A stretch of 64,000 nucleotides of DNA from Rhizobiales bacterium 62-17. GTDB taxonomy: Bacteria; Pseudomonadota; Alphaproteobacteria; Rhizobiales; Beijerinckiaceae. The DNA is taken from the NCBI GenBank assembly GCA_001898965.1, contig MKVW01000001.1, forward strand, positions 1 through 64,000, read 5' to 3'. The position numbers were made by a program, and so were the translations under genes. Below are positions 41,744-50,374 of this stretch, in pieces (positions within the stretch are counted from its first letter, which is position 1; the number at the start of each line of letters is the position of its first letter). The notes beneath the pieces were generated by a model, which saw nothing but the letters and a program-made list of their open reading frames with translations, was not told the origin of the DNA and did not search any database.

Positions 41744-42826
41744 TCAACCAGAGAAAGGCGCTTGCACGGCAAGCGCCTTTTTCGATAGCGACAGGCCATG
41801 GCCGGGCGCTGCCGTCGCGCTCATCGTGCCGTCCTTGGCGATGTCTGGCAGTCCATCGAACATCGGTTCGAGCAGCGGAAACTCTTCCAGCCAGCGCACG
41901 GCCGGCGATGCGGCGGCGAGATGGACGAAGAGCCCCGGCAGGAAGTGCGGGCTCACCGAAACGTCGAAAGCCTCGGCGAGAACAGCCAGATCGAGAGACG
42001 GTGTCAGGCCGCCGATCATCGCGAGGTCGGGCTGCACGACGCTGACGATGCCCTCGGCGATGAGGGCCGTGAAATCGCGCAGGCCTTGCAGATGTTCGCC
42101 GGTGGCGATGGGCGCCCCCGCCATGCGGCTGAGCACCTTGTAGCCATGGAGTGCGCTGGCCGGCAGCGGCTCCTCGACGAACAACACATCGTTGTCGCGC
42201 GCATGAGCCATCAGCCATTGCGCCGCCGCCAGATCGCATTTCTCATTGGCGTCGAGCATGACATGGGCGCGATTGCCGATCGCCTGGCGCACGGCCGATA
42301 TCACCTCGACGTCCTTGCGCACGCCGGCGATGCGCGGCTTGACCGCACCCAGGCCGCGTTTCACGGCCGCCTCGGCGACACCGGCTGCCTCAGCCGCCGA
42401 TTGCACGACGTTGAAGCCGCCGCTGCCATAGACCGGCGTGGCGCGGATCTGGCCGCCCATGGCGACGCCCATCGGCAGGTTCTGGCGCCGGGCATGGAGA
42501 TCCCAGGCGGCGACATCGACGGCGGCGAGGCCGACGAGATTGGGGCCAAGGCCCGTGCGATTGAAACTCTGGGAAATCTTCTTCCACAAGGCCCGTGGCG
42601 CCGTGGCTGGTTGTCCGCGCACGAAACGCGCCAGTTGCGCATCAGCGGCGCGCAAAGCCAGTTCACCGCCACCGCCCAGCACATAGGAAAAGCCCAGGCC
42701 CTTGGCGCCATCACTGTCGACGAGTTCGACGACGATCATATCGACGGCCGCGACGCCGGAGCCGCCGACAGCCTGTTCAAGCTTATAAGGAACGAGACTG
42801 GCGCTCGCCCGTTCGATCGTCGTCAT
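41744..42826 (-). CDS. Mandelate racemase/muconate-lactonizing enzyme family protein
   Basis: 360 residues. Enolase superfamily, mandelate-racemase-like set: Lys163 in AVKPRIAG (the second Lys of KxK is Arg165), metal ligands Asp192 (MLDANEKCD), Glu218 (FVEEP) and Glu244 (ATGEH), and the base His294 (SPHFLPG). Such enzymes abstract a proton alpha to a carboxylate: racemases or sugar-acid dehydratases. Substrate unknown. It is the last gene of a minus-strand run TctC, dioxygenase alpha, beta, this gene, though a repeat-filled gap separates it from the beta subunit. Confidence 0.88.
   Translation of the reverse strand: MTTIERASASLVPYKLEQAVGGSGVAAVDMIVVELVDSDGAKGLGFSYVLGGGGELALRAADAQLARFVRGQPATAPRALWKKISQSFNRTGLGPNLVGLAAVDVAAWDLHARRQNLPMGVAMGGQIRATPVYGSGGFNVVQSAAEAAGVAEAAVKRGLGAVKPRIAGVRKDVEVISAVRQAIGNRAHVMLDANEKCDLAAAQWLMAHARDNDVLFVEEPLPASALHGYKVLSRMAGAPIATGEHLQGLRDFTALIAEGIVSVVQPDLAMIGGLTPSLDLAVLAEAFDVSVSPHFLPGLFVHLAAASPAVRWLEEFPLLEPMFDGLPDIAKDGTMSATAAPGHGLSLSKKALAVQAPFSG
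41756..41782. terminator. Bidirectional terminator overlapping the 3' end of the enolase-superfamily gene
   Basis: AGGCGCTTG - CACGG - CAAGCGCCT followed by a T-run on the plus strand; the minus strand has the reciprocal hairpin with GCGCCTTT. It stops plus-strand reading from the TctC gene but lies inside the last codons of the convergent gene (stop at 41744-41746). Confidence 0.7.
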
Positions 42827-43042
42827 GGTGCTTGTCTGCCTCTCTATAGCATTTGCCGTTTGATGAATTCATCAAACGGCAAAGACGCATCATGACAGGG
42901 ATATTAAAGCAAATCGCTTTTCGAGCGAATTGCTCTTTTGCTCATAGCGTTTTGCAGTTTGGCGGAATCGCCAAACGCCACAAAGACGCGTCAAAATAGA
43001 AATCCCGGGCAAAATTGCGTTTCTTTCGAAACGCAATTTGCT
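42827..43042. repeat. Array of three or four palindromic hairpin repeats
   Basis: 216 bases packed with dyads: a perfect 32-bp palindrome centred on GATGAATTCATC (42851-42882); an imperfect AGCAAATCGC/GCGAATTGCT hairpin (about 42908-42934); GTTTGGCG-GAAT-CGCCAAAC (42957-42976) followed by AAAGACGCGTCAAAAT; and AAATTGCGTTTC-TTTC-GAAACGCAATTT (43012-43039). Similar tails (AAAGACGC-TC) follow the first and third, showing repeated units. No gene is present. Confidence 0.8.
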
Positions 43043-43555
43043 CTAGAGAATAAAGCTGACCGAGCCCAGCCGTCCCAGTTCGTGGGCGTGCAGGAATACG
43101 CGCCGCTCCTTGATGCGGAACTGATCGCCATCCTTGCGCAGAATATAGCGATACGTGCCGACATAGCTGAATTCGCGCTGGAAGCGGCGATAGCGATAGC
43201 ACACGAAATTGGCGGTCGCCGTCACCAGGTCGCCTTCGACTTTGAGAACGCGGACATTGGTGATCAGCCGGCAGGTGCGCGACTTCGGAAATTCAGCATG
43301 GCAGTTCGGGTCGAGCACGCGGATGATGCGCTGGCGAATACGCTCGCGATCATCGGAAATGATGTAGAGCGTATCCTTGTGCGAGCCGTCGAGATCGTCG
43401 TTCGGCGGCACGTAATAGGTCGCGTCGTCAGCCAGCAGCGCTTCCCATTCCTTGAGCTTCCACTCATCGAGCAGGGCAGCTTCGTGGTAGAAGAAATCTT
43501 CGACTTCCGCGCGGGTGACTTTCACGTCCGCAAGAGTATCGGCTTGCGCGCTCAT
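43043..43555 (-). CDS. Aromatic-ring-hydroxylating dioxygenase, beta subunit
   Basis: 170 residues, typical small subunit of Rieske non-heme iron oxygenases (cystatin/NTF2-like fold): AEVEDFFYHEAALLDEWKLK, LLADDATYYVPPNDD, RQRIIRVLDPNCHAEFPKSR and FVCYRYRRFQREFSYVGTYR. It has no metal centre and stabilises the alpha3beta3 hexamer. Its ATG overlaps the alpha stop by four bases. Its TAG stop is the first codon of a hairpin repeat element. Confidence 0.93.
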   Translation of the reverse strand: MSAQADTLADVKVTRAEVEDFFYHEAALLDEWKLKEWEALLADDATYYVPPNDDLDGSHKDTLYIISDDRERIRQRIIRVLDPNCHAEFPKSRTCRLITNVRVLKVEGDLVTATANFVCYRYRRFQREFSYVGTYRYILRKDGDQFRIKERRVFLHAHELGRLGSVSFIL

Positions 43556-44859
43556 GCCTGCGCTCCCGTCATCAGCTTGTTCCAGTGGCGCCAGAAGGTG
43601 CGCAGATGATGCTCGTCGCTGTTGAGCTGCTCGCCTTCGCGGCCGAACCCGCGTGACATTTCCGACCAGCGATCGTCCGACCAGTTGGCCAGGCCCTGCT
43701 GCACCAGTTCGAGCGCTTCGACGTCATCGGGCGTGGCGAAGCCGCCGGGGCCGTAGAAGGTGAGGAAGGCATCGAGCCGGCGCGCCCGCGCGCTTTCGCT
43801 TTCTTCCACGGGGCCCAGCGCCCAGGCCGTCACCTGCATCTTGTTCGGCCCATCGGGGAAGAAGGTGCGGATGGTGACGGACGAGCCGTCGTTGATGACC
43901 AGATTGGGGAAAATGACGAGGTTGCGGTTGGTGTCGGCGACGCGTCGTGCCCGATCTTCGCCGAGGCGTTCGACGAGCTCGGCACGGATCTCCGTCATTT
44001 CGGCCTTGGCGCTTTCGCCATAGAGCGGGATCCAGGCGGCGACAGGTCGGCCACGGAAGTTGACGTTATCGGTGGTGAAATGGCCGTTGCCAAGATCGAA
44101 AGCGAAGCCGCGCGTCGGCAGCACCAGATCCTTGTCCTTCGGCGGTTCCACCTTGACGCCGGAGTTGGCCATGAAGTTCAGCCAGGTCGAATGGGTGGTC
44201 GGCAGGTGATAGTCGTCGACGCTGTTCTCGACCATCAGCTTCCAGTTCGCCTGCACGTCATATTCCTGCGTGCCGTGCAGAACTTCCATTTTGCCGGACG
44301 GCGACTGCTCGATGACGAGATCGATGTAGTCGGTCGCCTTGCCGAGATAGTCGGTGAGCGCCGGCACATCGGCATCCAGGCACATGAACCAGAAGTCGCG
44401 ATACTGTTCGAAACGAGCCGGCGATTTCAGCCCGAGGCCGCTGGTGTCGAAATTTTCGATATAGGCTTCATCGCCCGGGATGCGGGCAAGTGAGCCGTCG
44501 TTGTTGTAGATCCAGCCATGATAGACGCAGCTGAAGCGACGGACGTTGCCGTGGCGCTCCGTGCACACCAGCGCGCCGCGATGGCGGCAGGTGTTGAAGA
44601 AGCAGCGCACCTGGCCCTTGCTGTCGCGCGCGAAGATGATGGGGCGGCCGGCGACGCGGCGGGATTGGAAGTCGCCGTTCTTTTTCAGTTCCGAGCCATG
44701 GCCGACATAGATCCAGCATTTCGCGAAGATGTTCTTGATCTCGGCGCGCAGCACATCCTCGGAGACGAGCGCTTCGCGGTCGAGCAGGAACACACCCTTC
44801 TGCGGATCGTCGACGACGAAGGATCGTGGTTCGGTTCTGGACGTTTCCATCGTGGGCAT
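43552..44859 (-). CDS. Aromatic-ring-hydroxylating dioxygenase, Rieske alpha subunit
   Basis: 435 residues from the ATG at 44859, with AGAGGT upstream. Rieske cluster ligands Cys91-x-His93 and Cys111-x2-His114; catalytic mononuclear iron ligands His218 and His223 with the bridging Asp215/216 (SVDDYHLPTTH). It performs O2-dependent dihydroxylation of an aromatic acid or hydrocarbon. No ferredoxin or reductase gene is nearby, so electron transfer partners are encoded elsewhere. Length and LPTTH motif fit benzoate/salicylate-type or phenylpropionate-type oxygenases; substrate not assigned. Confidence 0.93.
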   Translation of the reverse strand: MPTMETSRTEPRSFVVDDPQKGVFLLDREALVSEDVLRAEIKNIFAKCWIYVGHGSELKKNGDFQSRRVAGRPIIFARDSKGQVRCFFNTCRHRGALVCTERHGNVRRFSCVYHGWIYNNDGSLARIPGDEAYIENFDTSGLGLKSPARFEQYRDFWFMCLDADVPALTDYLGKATDYIDLVIEQSPSGKMEVLHGTQEYDVQANWKLMVENSVDDYHLPTTHSTWLNFMANSGVKVEPPKDKDLVLPTRGFAFDLGNGHFTTDNVNFRGRPVAAWIPLYGESAKAEMTEIRAELVERLGEDRARRVADTNRNLVIFPNLVINDGSSVTIRTFFPDGPNKMQVTAWALGPVEESESARARRLDAFLTFYGPGGFATPDDVEALELVQQGLANWSDDRWSEMSRGFGREGEQLNSDEHHLRTFWRHWNKLMTGAQA

Positions 44860-45024
44860 ATTGCACCTCTTGATCTTTAGGCTCAGGCCGCGCCGGAGAA
44901 GCGCCTTTCAGGGCTTCACCGGCGGCGTACTGCGCGATGCCGGCCCATCGGGTCGACATCGAAGATCAGCATCTAGGTGCGGAGCGATAGCAGGTCAACT
45001 TTTGCCGTTTTCGACCATTTTCTC

Positions 45025-45038
45025 TGCACAATTGTGCA
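45025..45038. promoter_or_regulatory. Perfect palindrome upstream of the dioxygenase genes
   Basis: TGCACAATTGTGCA, a 14-bp self-complementary sequence in the 191-base gap between the TctC gene and the dioxygenase alpha start, 166 bases upstream of that start. Resembles operators of GntR/LacI-type repressors. No regulator gene is adjacent. The rest of the gap holds no gene. Confidence 0.5.
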
Positions 45039-45050
45039 TGCTCTCCACAC

Positions 45051-46070
45051 CTATTCGGCGGCTAGAATCTTCTCCATCCGCGCGACGATATCGGGCGAAA
45101 CGCCAATCACGTCGGCGACGATTTTCTGCACCGCTTCGCCGCTGGCCGGGTCGAAATCCAATTTGGCCTTTTCGACTTCGGCGAGCAGGTCCGGATCCTT
45201 CATCGCCGCCATGAACGCTTCACGCAGCGCCTTGACGCGATCGGCTGGCACGCCCGGCGGTGCCATGAATGCGCGGCCGATGTCGGCGCTGCTCGCGGCG
45301 AAAGCGAGCAAGGCACGGTCGGCGTCGTTGGTGGCGAACTCCGTCACCGCCGGCACGTCCTTCAGATCCTTTGAACGCTCCAGCACATATTGAATGGAGA
45401 CGGCGGCTTTCTTGCCGGTCAGCCAATCCATGCGCGTCGTCTTCATGGTGTTCCAAGAGGTGAGCGCCGAGTCGGTTTCGCCGCGTTCCATGGCGAGCAG
45501 GCCATCGGTCGAGCCCGGATAACCGCGGATGATCTTGAACTTCGTGCCGGCCAGCGCATTAAGCAGCTTCGGATAGCTTTCCGACGGCGAGCCGGGGCCG
45601 GTGCTGGCGGTCGGCACTTCGACCTCCTTCATGCCTTGCATCGTCGTGCCCTTGGTGCGTGTCGAGACGACTTGCACTTCGATGTTCGACGTGGCGCGGC
45701 CGATCCAGTTGAACTCCGCGGTCTTGTATTGAACGGCCTTGTTCTTCAGGGCTTCTTCCTGCGCGATGGTTTGCGCGACGATCGCCATGGCGGTGCCGTC
45801 TTTCGGTGCCACGCGATAAAGCCAGTTGGCGGCGGTCAAGGAGCCAGCGCCCGGCATGTTCGAAGCGATCACTGTCGGCTTGCCTGGCACATATTTGCCG
45901 AGATAGCGCGACAACATGCGGCCGAACAGATCGTAGGTGCCGCCGGGCGAAAAGCCGATGGTGACGGTGATGGTTTTACCGGCAAAAAATTGCTCGGGCG
46001 ATTGCGCCATTGCCGGGCTGACGCCGACGAGACCGGCAAGAAGGATTCCTCCCAAACCCAAAGATTTCAT
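45051..46070 (-). CDS. Tripartite tricarboxylate transporter receptor (TctC), catabolic cluster
   Basis: 339 residues, Sec signal (SLGLGGILLAGLVGVSPAMAQS). Mature part: KTITVTIGFSPGGTYDLFGR, SRYLGKYVPGKPTVIASNMP, GAGSLTAANWLYRVAPKDGT and FKIIRGYPGSTDGLLAMERG. It lies upstream of the dioxygenase genes on the same strand and may bring in the aromatic substrate. Divergent from, and clearly paralogous to, the receptor at 46276-47295. No TctA/TctB in the window. Confidence 0.92.
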   Translation of the reverse strand: MKSLGLGGILLAGLVGVSPAMAQSPEQFFAGKTITVTIGFSPGGTYDLFGRMLSRYLGKYVPGKPTVIASNMPGAGSLTAANWLYRVAPKDGTAMAIVAQTIAQEEALKNKAVQYKTAEFNWIGRATSNIEVQVVSTRTKGTTMQGMKEVEVPTASTGPGSPSESYPKLLNALAGTKFKIIRGYPGSTDGLLAMERGETDSALTSWNTMKTTRMDWLTGKKAAVSIQYVLERSKDLKDVPAVTEFATNDADRALLAFAASSADIGRAFMAPPGVPADRVKALREAFMAAMKDPDLLAEVEKAKLDFDPASGEAVQKIVADVIGVSPDIVARMEKILAAE

Positions 46071-46275
46071 TTTTCTTCCCCTCAGAAGCCGTTTATTCGG
46101 CGGTATGAGAACGACGGGCTATAGGACAGCTTCGATATTGTCCGCAACCCGGCATTATCATGCAGATATTGCAAGAAGTTACGCTTTGACGCAGCTCATT
46201 GCATGCCTATATTGCGTCGCAAAACATTGAAAGCCATTCCAAATCACGGCTTTCGCATAAAGGGGAGGAATAAAG
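46071..46275. other. Divergent promoter region between two TctC paralogues
   Basis: 205 bases. The plus-strand ribosome site GGGGAGG is at about 46262-46268. TTGCATGC and ATATTGC near 46198-46216 are AT-richer, but no perfect operator dyad or -35/-10 pair was identified. Confidence 0.35.
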
Positions 46276-47295
46276 ATGATGCGTGGAAAGAGCGCTTACC
46301 GGACCTTGGCTTTGATCCTTTTGTCCACGGTCGCGGGCGCAGCGCAGGCTCAATCACCGGCGGAATTCTACAAGGGCAAGAACATCAATGTGCTGATCGG
46401 CACCAGCGTCGGCGGTGAATATGATCTGCATGCGCGGCTCGTCGCCCGTTTCATCGGTCGTTATATTCCGGGCAATCCGGTTGTCGTGCCGCAGAATATG
46501 ACCGGTGGCGGCGGCGCCAAAATGGGCGCCTATCTGGCGGAAGTCGCCGCCAAGGACGGCACCAACATCGGCATGATGGCCAATAACTTCCCCGCCATGC
46601 AGGCGGCTGGCGTCGATCTCATCCGCTTTGATCTCGGCAAGTTCAACTGGATCGGCTCGATCTCGCCGACCGTCGAAACGATGACCGTTTGGAAGTCCGC
46701 CGGCATTAACACCATCGACGAAGCCAAGACGAAGGAAATCATCGCGGGTGCCACCGGCAAGGGCGCGATCACCTATACGTTTCCCGGCATGCTCAACGAA
46801 TTTCTAGGCACCAAGTTCAAGATCGTCTCGGGCTATCCCGGCGGCAACGATATCAATCTCGCCATGGAACGCGGCGAAGTGCAGGCGCGCAACAACACGT
46901 GGTCGAGCTGGAAAGTCACCAAGCCGGAATGGTTGAAGAACGGCGACATCAAAGTGCTCGTCTACGCCGGCCCGCGCCAGGCCGATCTCAAGGACGTGCC
47001 GATCGCCTCCGAACTGGTCAAGGATCCTGATACCCGCCGCATCGTCGATCTCATCACCTCCGGCACCAAGCTCGGCCGGCCGCTCGCCACCAATGGTGGC
47101 GTGCCGGCGGACCGGGTGGCGGCCCTGCGCGACGCATTTGACAAAACGATGCAAGACCCCGATTTCCTCAAGGAGGCGGCTCAGTCCCGGGTCGATGTCG
47201 ATCCGGTACGGGGCGTCGATATGCAAAAAGTTGTCGCGGACGTTTTGGCCACGCCCAAGCCTCTTGCGGAGCGGGCCAAAAGTTTGATCGAATAG
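46276..47295 (+). CDS. Tripartite tricarboxylate transporter receptor (TctC)
   Basis: 339 residues from the first of two tandem ATGs, strong GGGGAGG ribosome site. Sec signal ALILLSTVAGAAQAQS. Mature part parallels its divergent neighbour: KNINVLIGTSVGGEYDLHAR, ARFIGRYIPGNPVVVPQNMT, FKIVSGYPGGNDINLAMERG. Located 59 bases before the molybdenum hydroxylase gene on the same strand, so the two are likely co-expressed and share a substrate class (inferred). Confidence 0.92.
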   Translation: MMRGKSAYRTLALILLSTVAGAAQAQSPAEFYKGKNINVLIGTSVGGEYDLHARLVARFIGRYIPGNPVVVPQNMTGGGGAKMGAYLAEVAAKDGTNIGMMANNFPAMQAAGVDLIRFDLGKFNWIGSISPTVETMTVWKSAGINTIDEAKTKEIIAGATGKGAITYTFPGMLNEFLGTKFKIVSGYPGGNDINLAMERGEVQARNNTWSSWKVTKPEWLKNGDIKVLVYAGPRQADLKDVPIASELVKDPDTRRIVDLITSGTKLGRPLATNGGVPADRVAALRDAFDKTMQDPDFLKEAAQSRVDVDPVRGVDMQKVVADVLATPKPLAERAKSLIE

Positions 47296-47354
47296 CCAAA
47301 AGGCAAAGGCCAAAAGGATTGACCAACAATCCGAGGGTTCAATAAGGGGACAGC

Positions 47355-49673
47355 ATGTCGTCGAAGTTTAATGGCCGTCGCGAGGATTTTCGCCTGGTGA
47401 CGGGGCAGGGGCGTTACACGTCCGATTGGTCGCTCCCGCGTGAAGCCCATGCCTGTTTTCTACGGGCCGACCGGGCCCATGCCAAAATCCTGTCGATTGA
47501 CGTCGAGGCGGCTCTGGCCGCTCCCGGCGTCCTGACGGTGATTACTGGTAAGGACGCACGCGAGGCGGGCCTCGGCCCGATCCCGAACATGGTGCGTTAT
47601 CCCGGCAAGGGCGGGATGAAGCTCATCGAGACCGGGCGCGACGTCCTAGCTATTGATCGGGTGTTGTTCGTCGGCCATAGCGTCGCCATCGTCGTTGCCG
47701 AGACGCAGCTCCAGGCGATGGATGCGGCCGAACTGATCGCCGTCGAATATGAGGATTTGCCGGTCGTCGTCGGTGGCCGCGAAGCGCTTAAAGACGGTGC
47801 TCAGCAGCTTTACGATCACATCCCCAACAACCTGGTCTTCGACTACGAGTATGGCGACAACGCCAAGACCGACGAGGCTTTCGCCAAGGCCGATCACGTC
47901 ACCAAGATCACGGTCGAAGCGCCGCGCATCGTCGGCAATCCGATGGAACCGAAGGCCTGTCTCGCCAGCTACGACGCGAAGAAGGACATGTACGATGTCT
48001 ATGCGCCGTCGCAGGGCCTGACCATGATGCGGCCGGGCCTGTCGGCGGGTACGGGCGTGCCGCAAGAAAAAATCCGCTTCCATGCCTGGGATGTTGGCGG
48101 CGGTTTTGGCGTGCGCAGCGAAGCCTATTCGGAATATTGCGCTTGCATGCTGGCCTCCAAGCAGATCGGCCGGCCGGTGAAATGGGTGGCGACCAGAGCC
48201 GAGACGATCCTGAGCGATCATCATGGCCGTGGCGCCATTCTGTCGGGCGAACTGGCGCTCGCCAAGGACGGTAAGTTTTTGGGGCTGCGGATCGAATGGA
48301 TCGTCGATTGCGGCGGCTATCTGTCGGGCTCCGGTCCGCTCACCAATACGGCGGGGCCAAGCTCCAATCCGACGAGCGTCTATGCGATTCCGGCGGTCTA
48401 TGGCTTGCACCGCCTCGTCGTCACCAATGCCACGCCGACCTGTCCCTATCGCGGCGCTGCGCGCCCGAACGTCGTTTACCTCGCCGAACGGCTGATCGAG
48501 GAAGCGGCGCGCGAAACGGGCATCGACCGGGTCGAGCTGCGCCGCAAGAACCTCATTCCGCGCAAAGCCTTTCCGTATAAGACGCCGACGGGCGCCACTT
48601 ACGACAGCGGCGATCCGCCGGGTCTGCTCGCCGATGCGCTGAAAACCGCCGACTGGAAGGGCATCGCCAAACGCCGCAAGGCGGCGGAGAAGCGCGGCAT
48701 GCTTTTCGGCGTCGGTCTGTCGGTGTTTATCGAACCGTCAGGTGGCGGCGGCGTTCCGCGCGAAGAAGCCGCGATCAAATTCGGCGAATCCGGCAATCCG
48801 GTCATCTACACGGTGTCGGGTCCGTCGGGACAAGGCCATGAAACGGTCTATCCGGAAATCGTTGCCGCGGAACTCGGCATCGACCCGGAACAGATCACGC
48901 TGCGCTTCAGCGATCCCGATGGCCCTGATCTGAAGGGCTCGGGCAGCATCGGCTCGCGCGGCGTCATGAACCATGGTGGCGCGTTGACGGTCACGGCGCG
49001 CGAGGTGGTGCGCAAGGGCAAGGAGTTTGCCGCCAAGCACCTGGAAGCCGCCGAAATGGATATCGAATTTGATAAGGGCACCTATCGGGTGCGCGGCACC
49101 GACCTGTCGATTGGCCTCGTCGAACTCGCCAAGACTTTGGCCAATACTTCGGCAAAGAAGGACGAGAATCCGCTCGACACGCTCGATGGTGTTCCCGTCA
49201 GCCTGTCCTTCCCCACCGGCGCGCATATCGCCGAAGTGGAGATCGATCCGGCGACGGGTATGATCGAGGTGGTAAAATATGTGGCTGTCGATGACTCTGG
49301 CGTCATCATCAATCACACCTTGGCCGAAGCGCAATTGCACGGTGGGCTGATGCAAGGCATGGGGCAGGTGCTGGGTGAAGTGATCACCTATGGCGAGAGC
49401 GATGGCCAGCCCGTGCAGGGCAGCTTCATGGATTACTTCATGCCGCGCGCCGATCTTTTGCCGCAGCTCGAACTGGTGGATCGGCCTGTGCCGAGCCCGA
49501 CCAATCCGCTCGGCGCCAAAGGTGTTGGCGAAGCCGGTGCCACCGGTGCCGTGCCCACGGTGACCAATGCGGTGATCGATGCGCTGCGGCCGCTCGGCAT
49601 CAATGCGCTGGAAATGCCCTATACGCCGCATCGCGTTTGGGCCGCGATCAATGCGACGGGCAAATATAACTGA
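47355..49673 (+). CDS. Molybdenum hydroxylase large subunit (xanthine dehydrogenase/CoxL family)
   Basis: 772 residues, full length for the MoCo subunit. Seen: the N-terminal ald_Xan domain (EDFRLVTGQGRYTSDWSLPR), IVGNPMEPKACLASYD, DVGGGFGVRSEAY, PYRGAARPNVVYLAERLIEE, GPSGQGHETVYPEIVA and the active-site Glu in GAKGVGEAGATGAVPTVTNA. The CO-dehydrogenase form I signature AYxCSFR is absent, so it is not a true CO oxidase. Normally a FAD and a 2Fe-2S subunit are adjacent; neither is present here. Probable role: hydroxylating an aromatic or heterocyclic carboxylate. Confidence 0.92.
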   Translation: MSSKFNGRREDFRLVTGQGRYTSDWSLPREAHACFLRADRAHAKILSIDVEAALAAPGVLTVITGKDAREAGLGPIPNMVRYPGKGGMKLIETGRDVLAIDRVLFVGHSVAIVVAETQLQAMDAAELIAVEYEDLPVVVGGREALKDGAQQLYDHIPNNLVFDYEYGDNAKTDEAFAKADHVTKITVEAPRIVGNPMEPKACLASYDAKKDMYDVYAPSQGLTMMRPGLSAGTGVPQEKIRFHAWDVGGGFGVRSEAYSEYCACMLASKQIGRPVKWVATRAETILSDHHGRGAILSGELALAKDGKFLGLRIEWIVDCGGYLSGSGPLTNTAGPSSNPTSVYAIPAVYGLHRLVVTNATPTCPYRGAARPNVVYLAERLIEEAARETGIDRVELRRKNLIPRKAFPYKTPTGATYDSGDPPGLLADALKTADWKGIAKRRKAAEKRGMLFGVGLSVFIEPSGGGGVPREEAAIKFGESGNPVIYTVSGPSGQGHETVYPEIVAAELGIDPEQITLRFSDPDGPDLKGSGSIGSRGVMNHGGALTVTAREVVRKGKEFAAKHLEAAEMDIEFDKGTYRVRGTDLSIGLVELAKTLANTSAKKDENPLDTLDGVPVSLSFPTGAHIAEVEIDPATGMIEVVKYVAVDDSGVIINHTLAEAQLHGGLMQGMGQVLGEVITYGESDGQPVQGSFMDYFMPRADLLPQLELVDRPVPSPTNPLGAKGVGEAGATGAVPTVTNAVIDALRPLGINALEMPYTPHRVWAAINATGKYN

Positions 49674-49683
49674 GCCAAAACAA

Positions 49684-49717
49684 AAGCCCCGGTGCAAAAC
49701 CGGGGCTTAATTGTTTT
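49684..49717. terminator. Bidirectional rho-independent terminator
   Basis: AAGCCCCGG - TGCAAAA - CCGGGGCTT followed by AATTGTTTT on the plus strand, with AAAACAA on the far side serving the minus strand. It lies between the convergent molybdenum hydroxylase and rdgB genes. Confidence 0.88.
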
Positions 49718-49732
49718 AGCGGTGCCGGAAGG

Positions 49733-50374
49733 CTATTTCAGGCACATCCGCGCCAGCTCTTGAAACGCGCGTGCCCGATGCGACAGGGCCTGCGAGCCGT
49801 CGGCCGGAAGGCCGTGCTTCTCGTCCGATGACATCTCGCCGAACGTTCTTGAATGACCATCAGGCAGGAAGAACGGATCATAGCCGAAACCGCGTTCACC
49901 ACGCGGCGGCCAGACGATTTCGCCGAACACTTTGCCTTCGACTGTTTCGACATGTTTGTCCGGCCAGGCGACGGCCAGGGCCGAGACGAAATGTGCGCGT
50001 CGCTGGCGCGGCAGGGTCGCGCCCTTCTCGCGCATCAACGTGTCGATCTTCGCCATGGCGGCCTTGAAGTCGCCGGCTTCGCGCGCCCAGCGCGCCGAAT
50101 AGATGCCGGGATCGCCGCCCAGCACGTCGACGCAGAGGCCTGAATCGTCGGCGAAGGCCGGCAGGCCGGTGGCATCGGCCGCTGCTTGCGCCTTGATGAT
50201 CGCATTGGCGATGAACGTGTCGCCGGTTTCATCCGGCTCAGGCAGTCCAAGCTCGCCGGCCGAGACGACTTCAACGCCATAGAGCGCGAGCAATTCGCGC
50301 ATCTCGTTCAGCTTGCCGGCATTATGCGTGGCAATGACGAGCTTGCCCGTGATCTTGCGATGATCAGCGCTCAT
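49733..50374 (-). CDS. rdgB: dITP/XTP pyrophosphatase RdgB (HAM1 family)
   Basis: 213 residues. It hydrolyses non-canonical ITP, dITP and XTP to monophosphates, keeping them out of nucleic acids. Motifs: KLVIATHNAGKLNEMRELL, FADDSGLCVDVLGGDPGIYS, and RGFGYDPFFLPDGHSRTFGE followed by EKHGLPADGSQALSHRARAF. It starts immediately after the rph stop (no gap), a conserved rph-rdgB pairing in alphaproteobacteria. Confidence 0.96.
   Translation of the reverse strand: MSADHRKITGKLVIATHNAGKLNEMRELLALYGVEVVSAGELGLPEPDETGDTFIANAIIKAQAAADATGLPAFADDSGLCVDVLGGDPGIYSARWAREAGDFKAAMAKIDTLMREKGATLPRQRRAHFVSALAVAWPDKHVETVEGKVFGEIVWPPRGERGFGYDPFFLPDGHSRTFGEMSSDEKHGLPADGSQALSHRARAFQELARMCLK

Noticed and set aside
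42827-43042. CRISPR array
   Set aside because: The repeated hairpins are unequal in sequence and spacing, and there are no regular direct repeats with unique spacers.
47355-49673. Aerobic CO dehydrogenase large subunit
   Set aside because: The form I loop signature AYxCSFR is missing and there are no coxS/coxM neighbours; only the broader family is supported.
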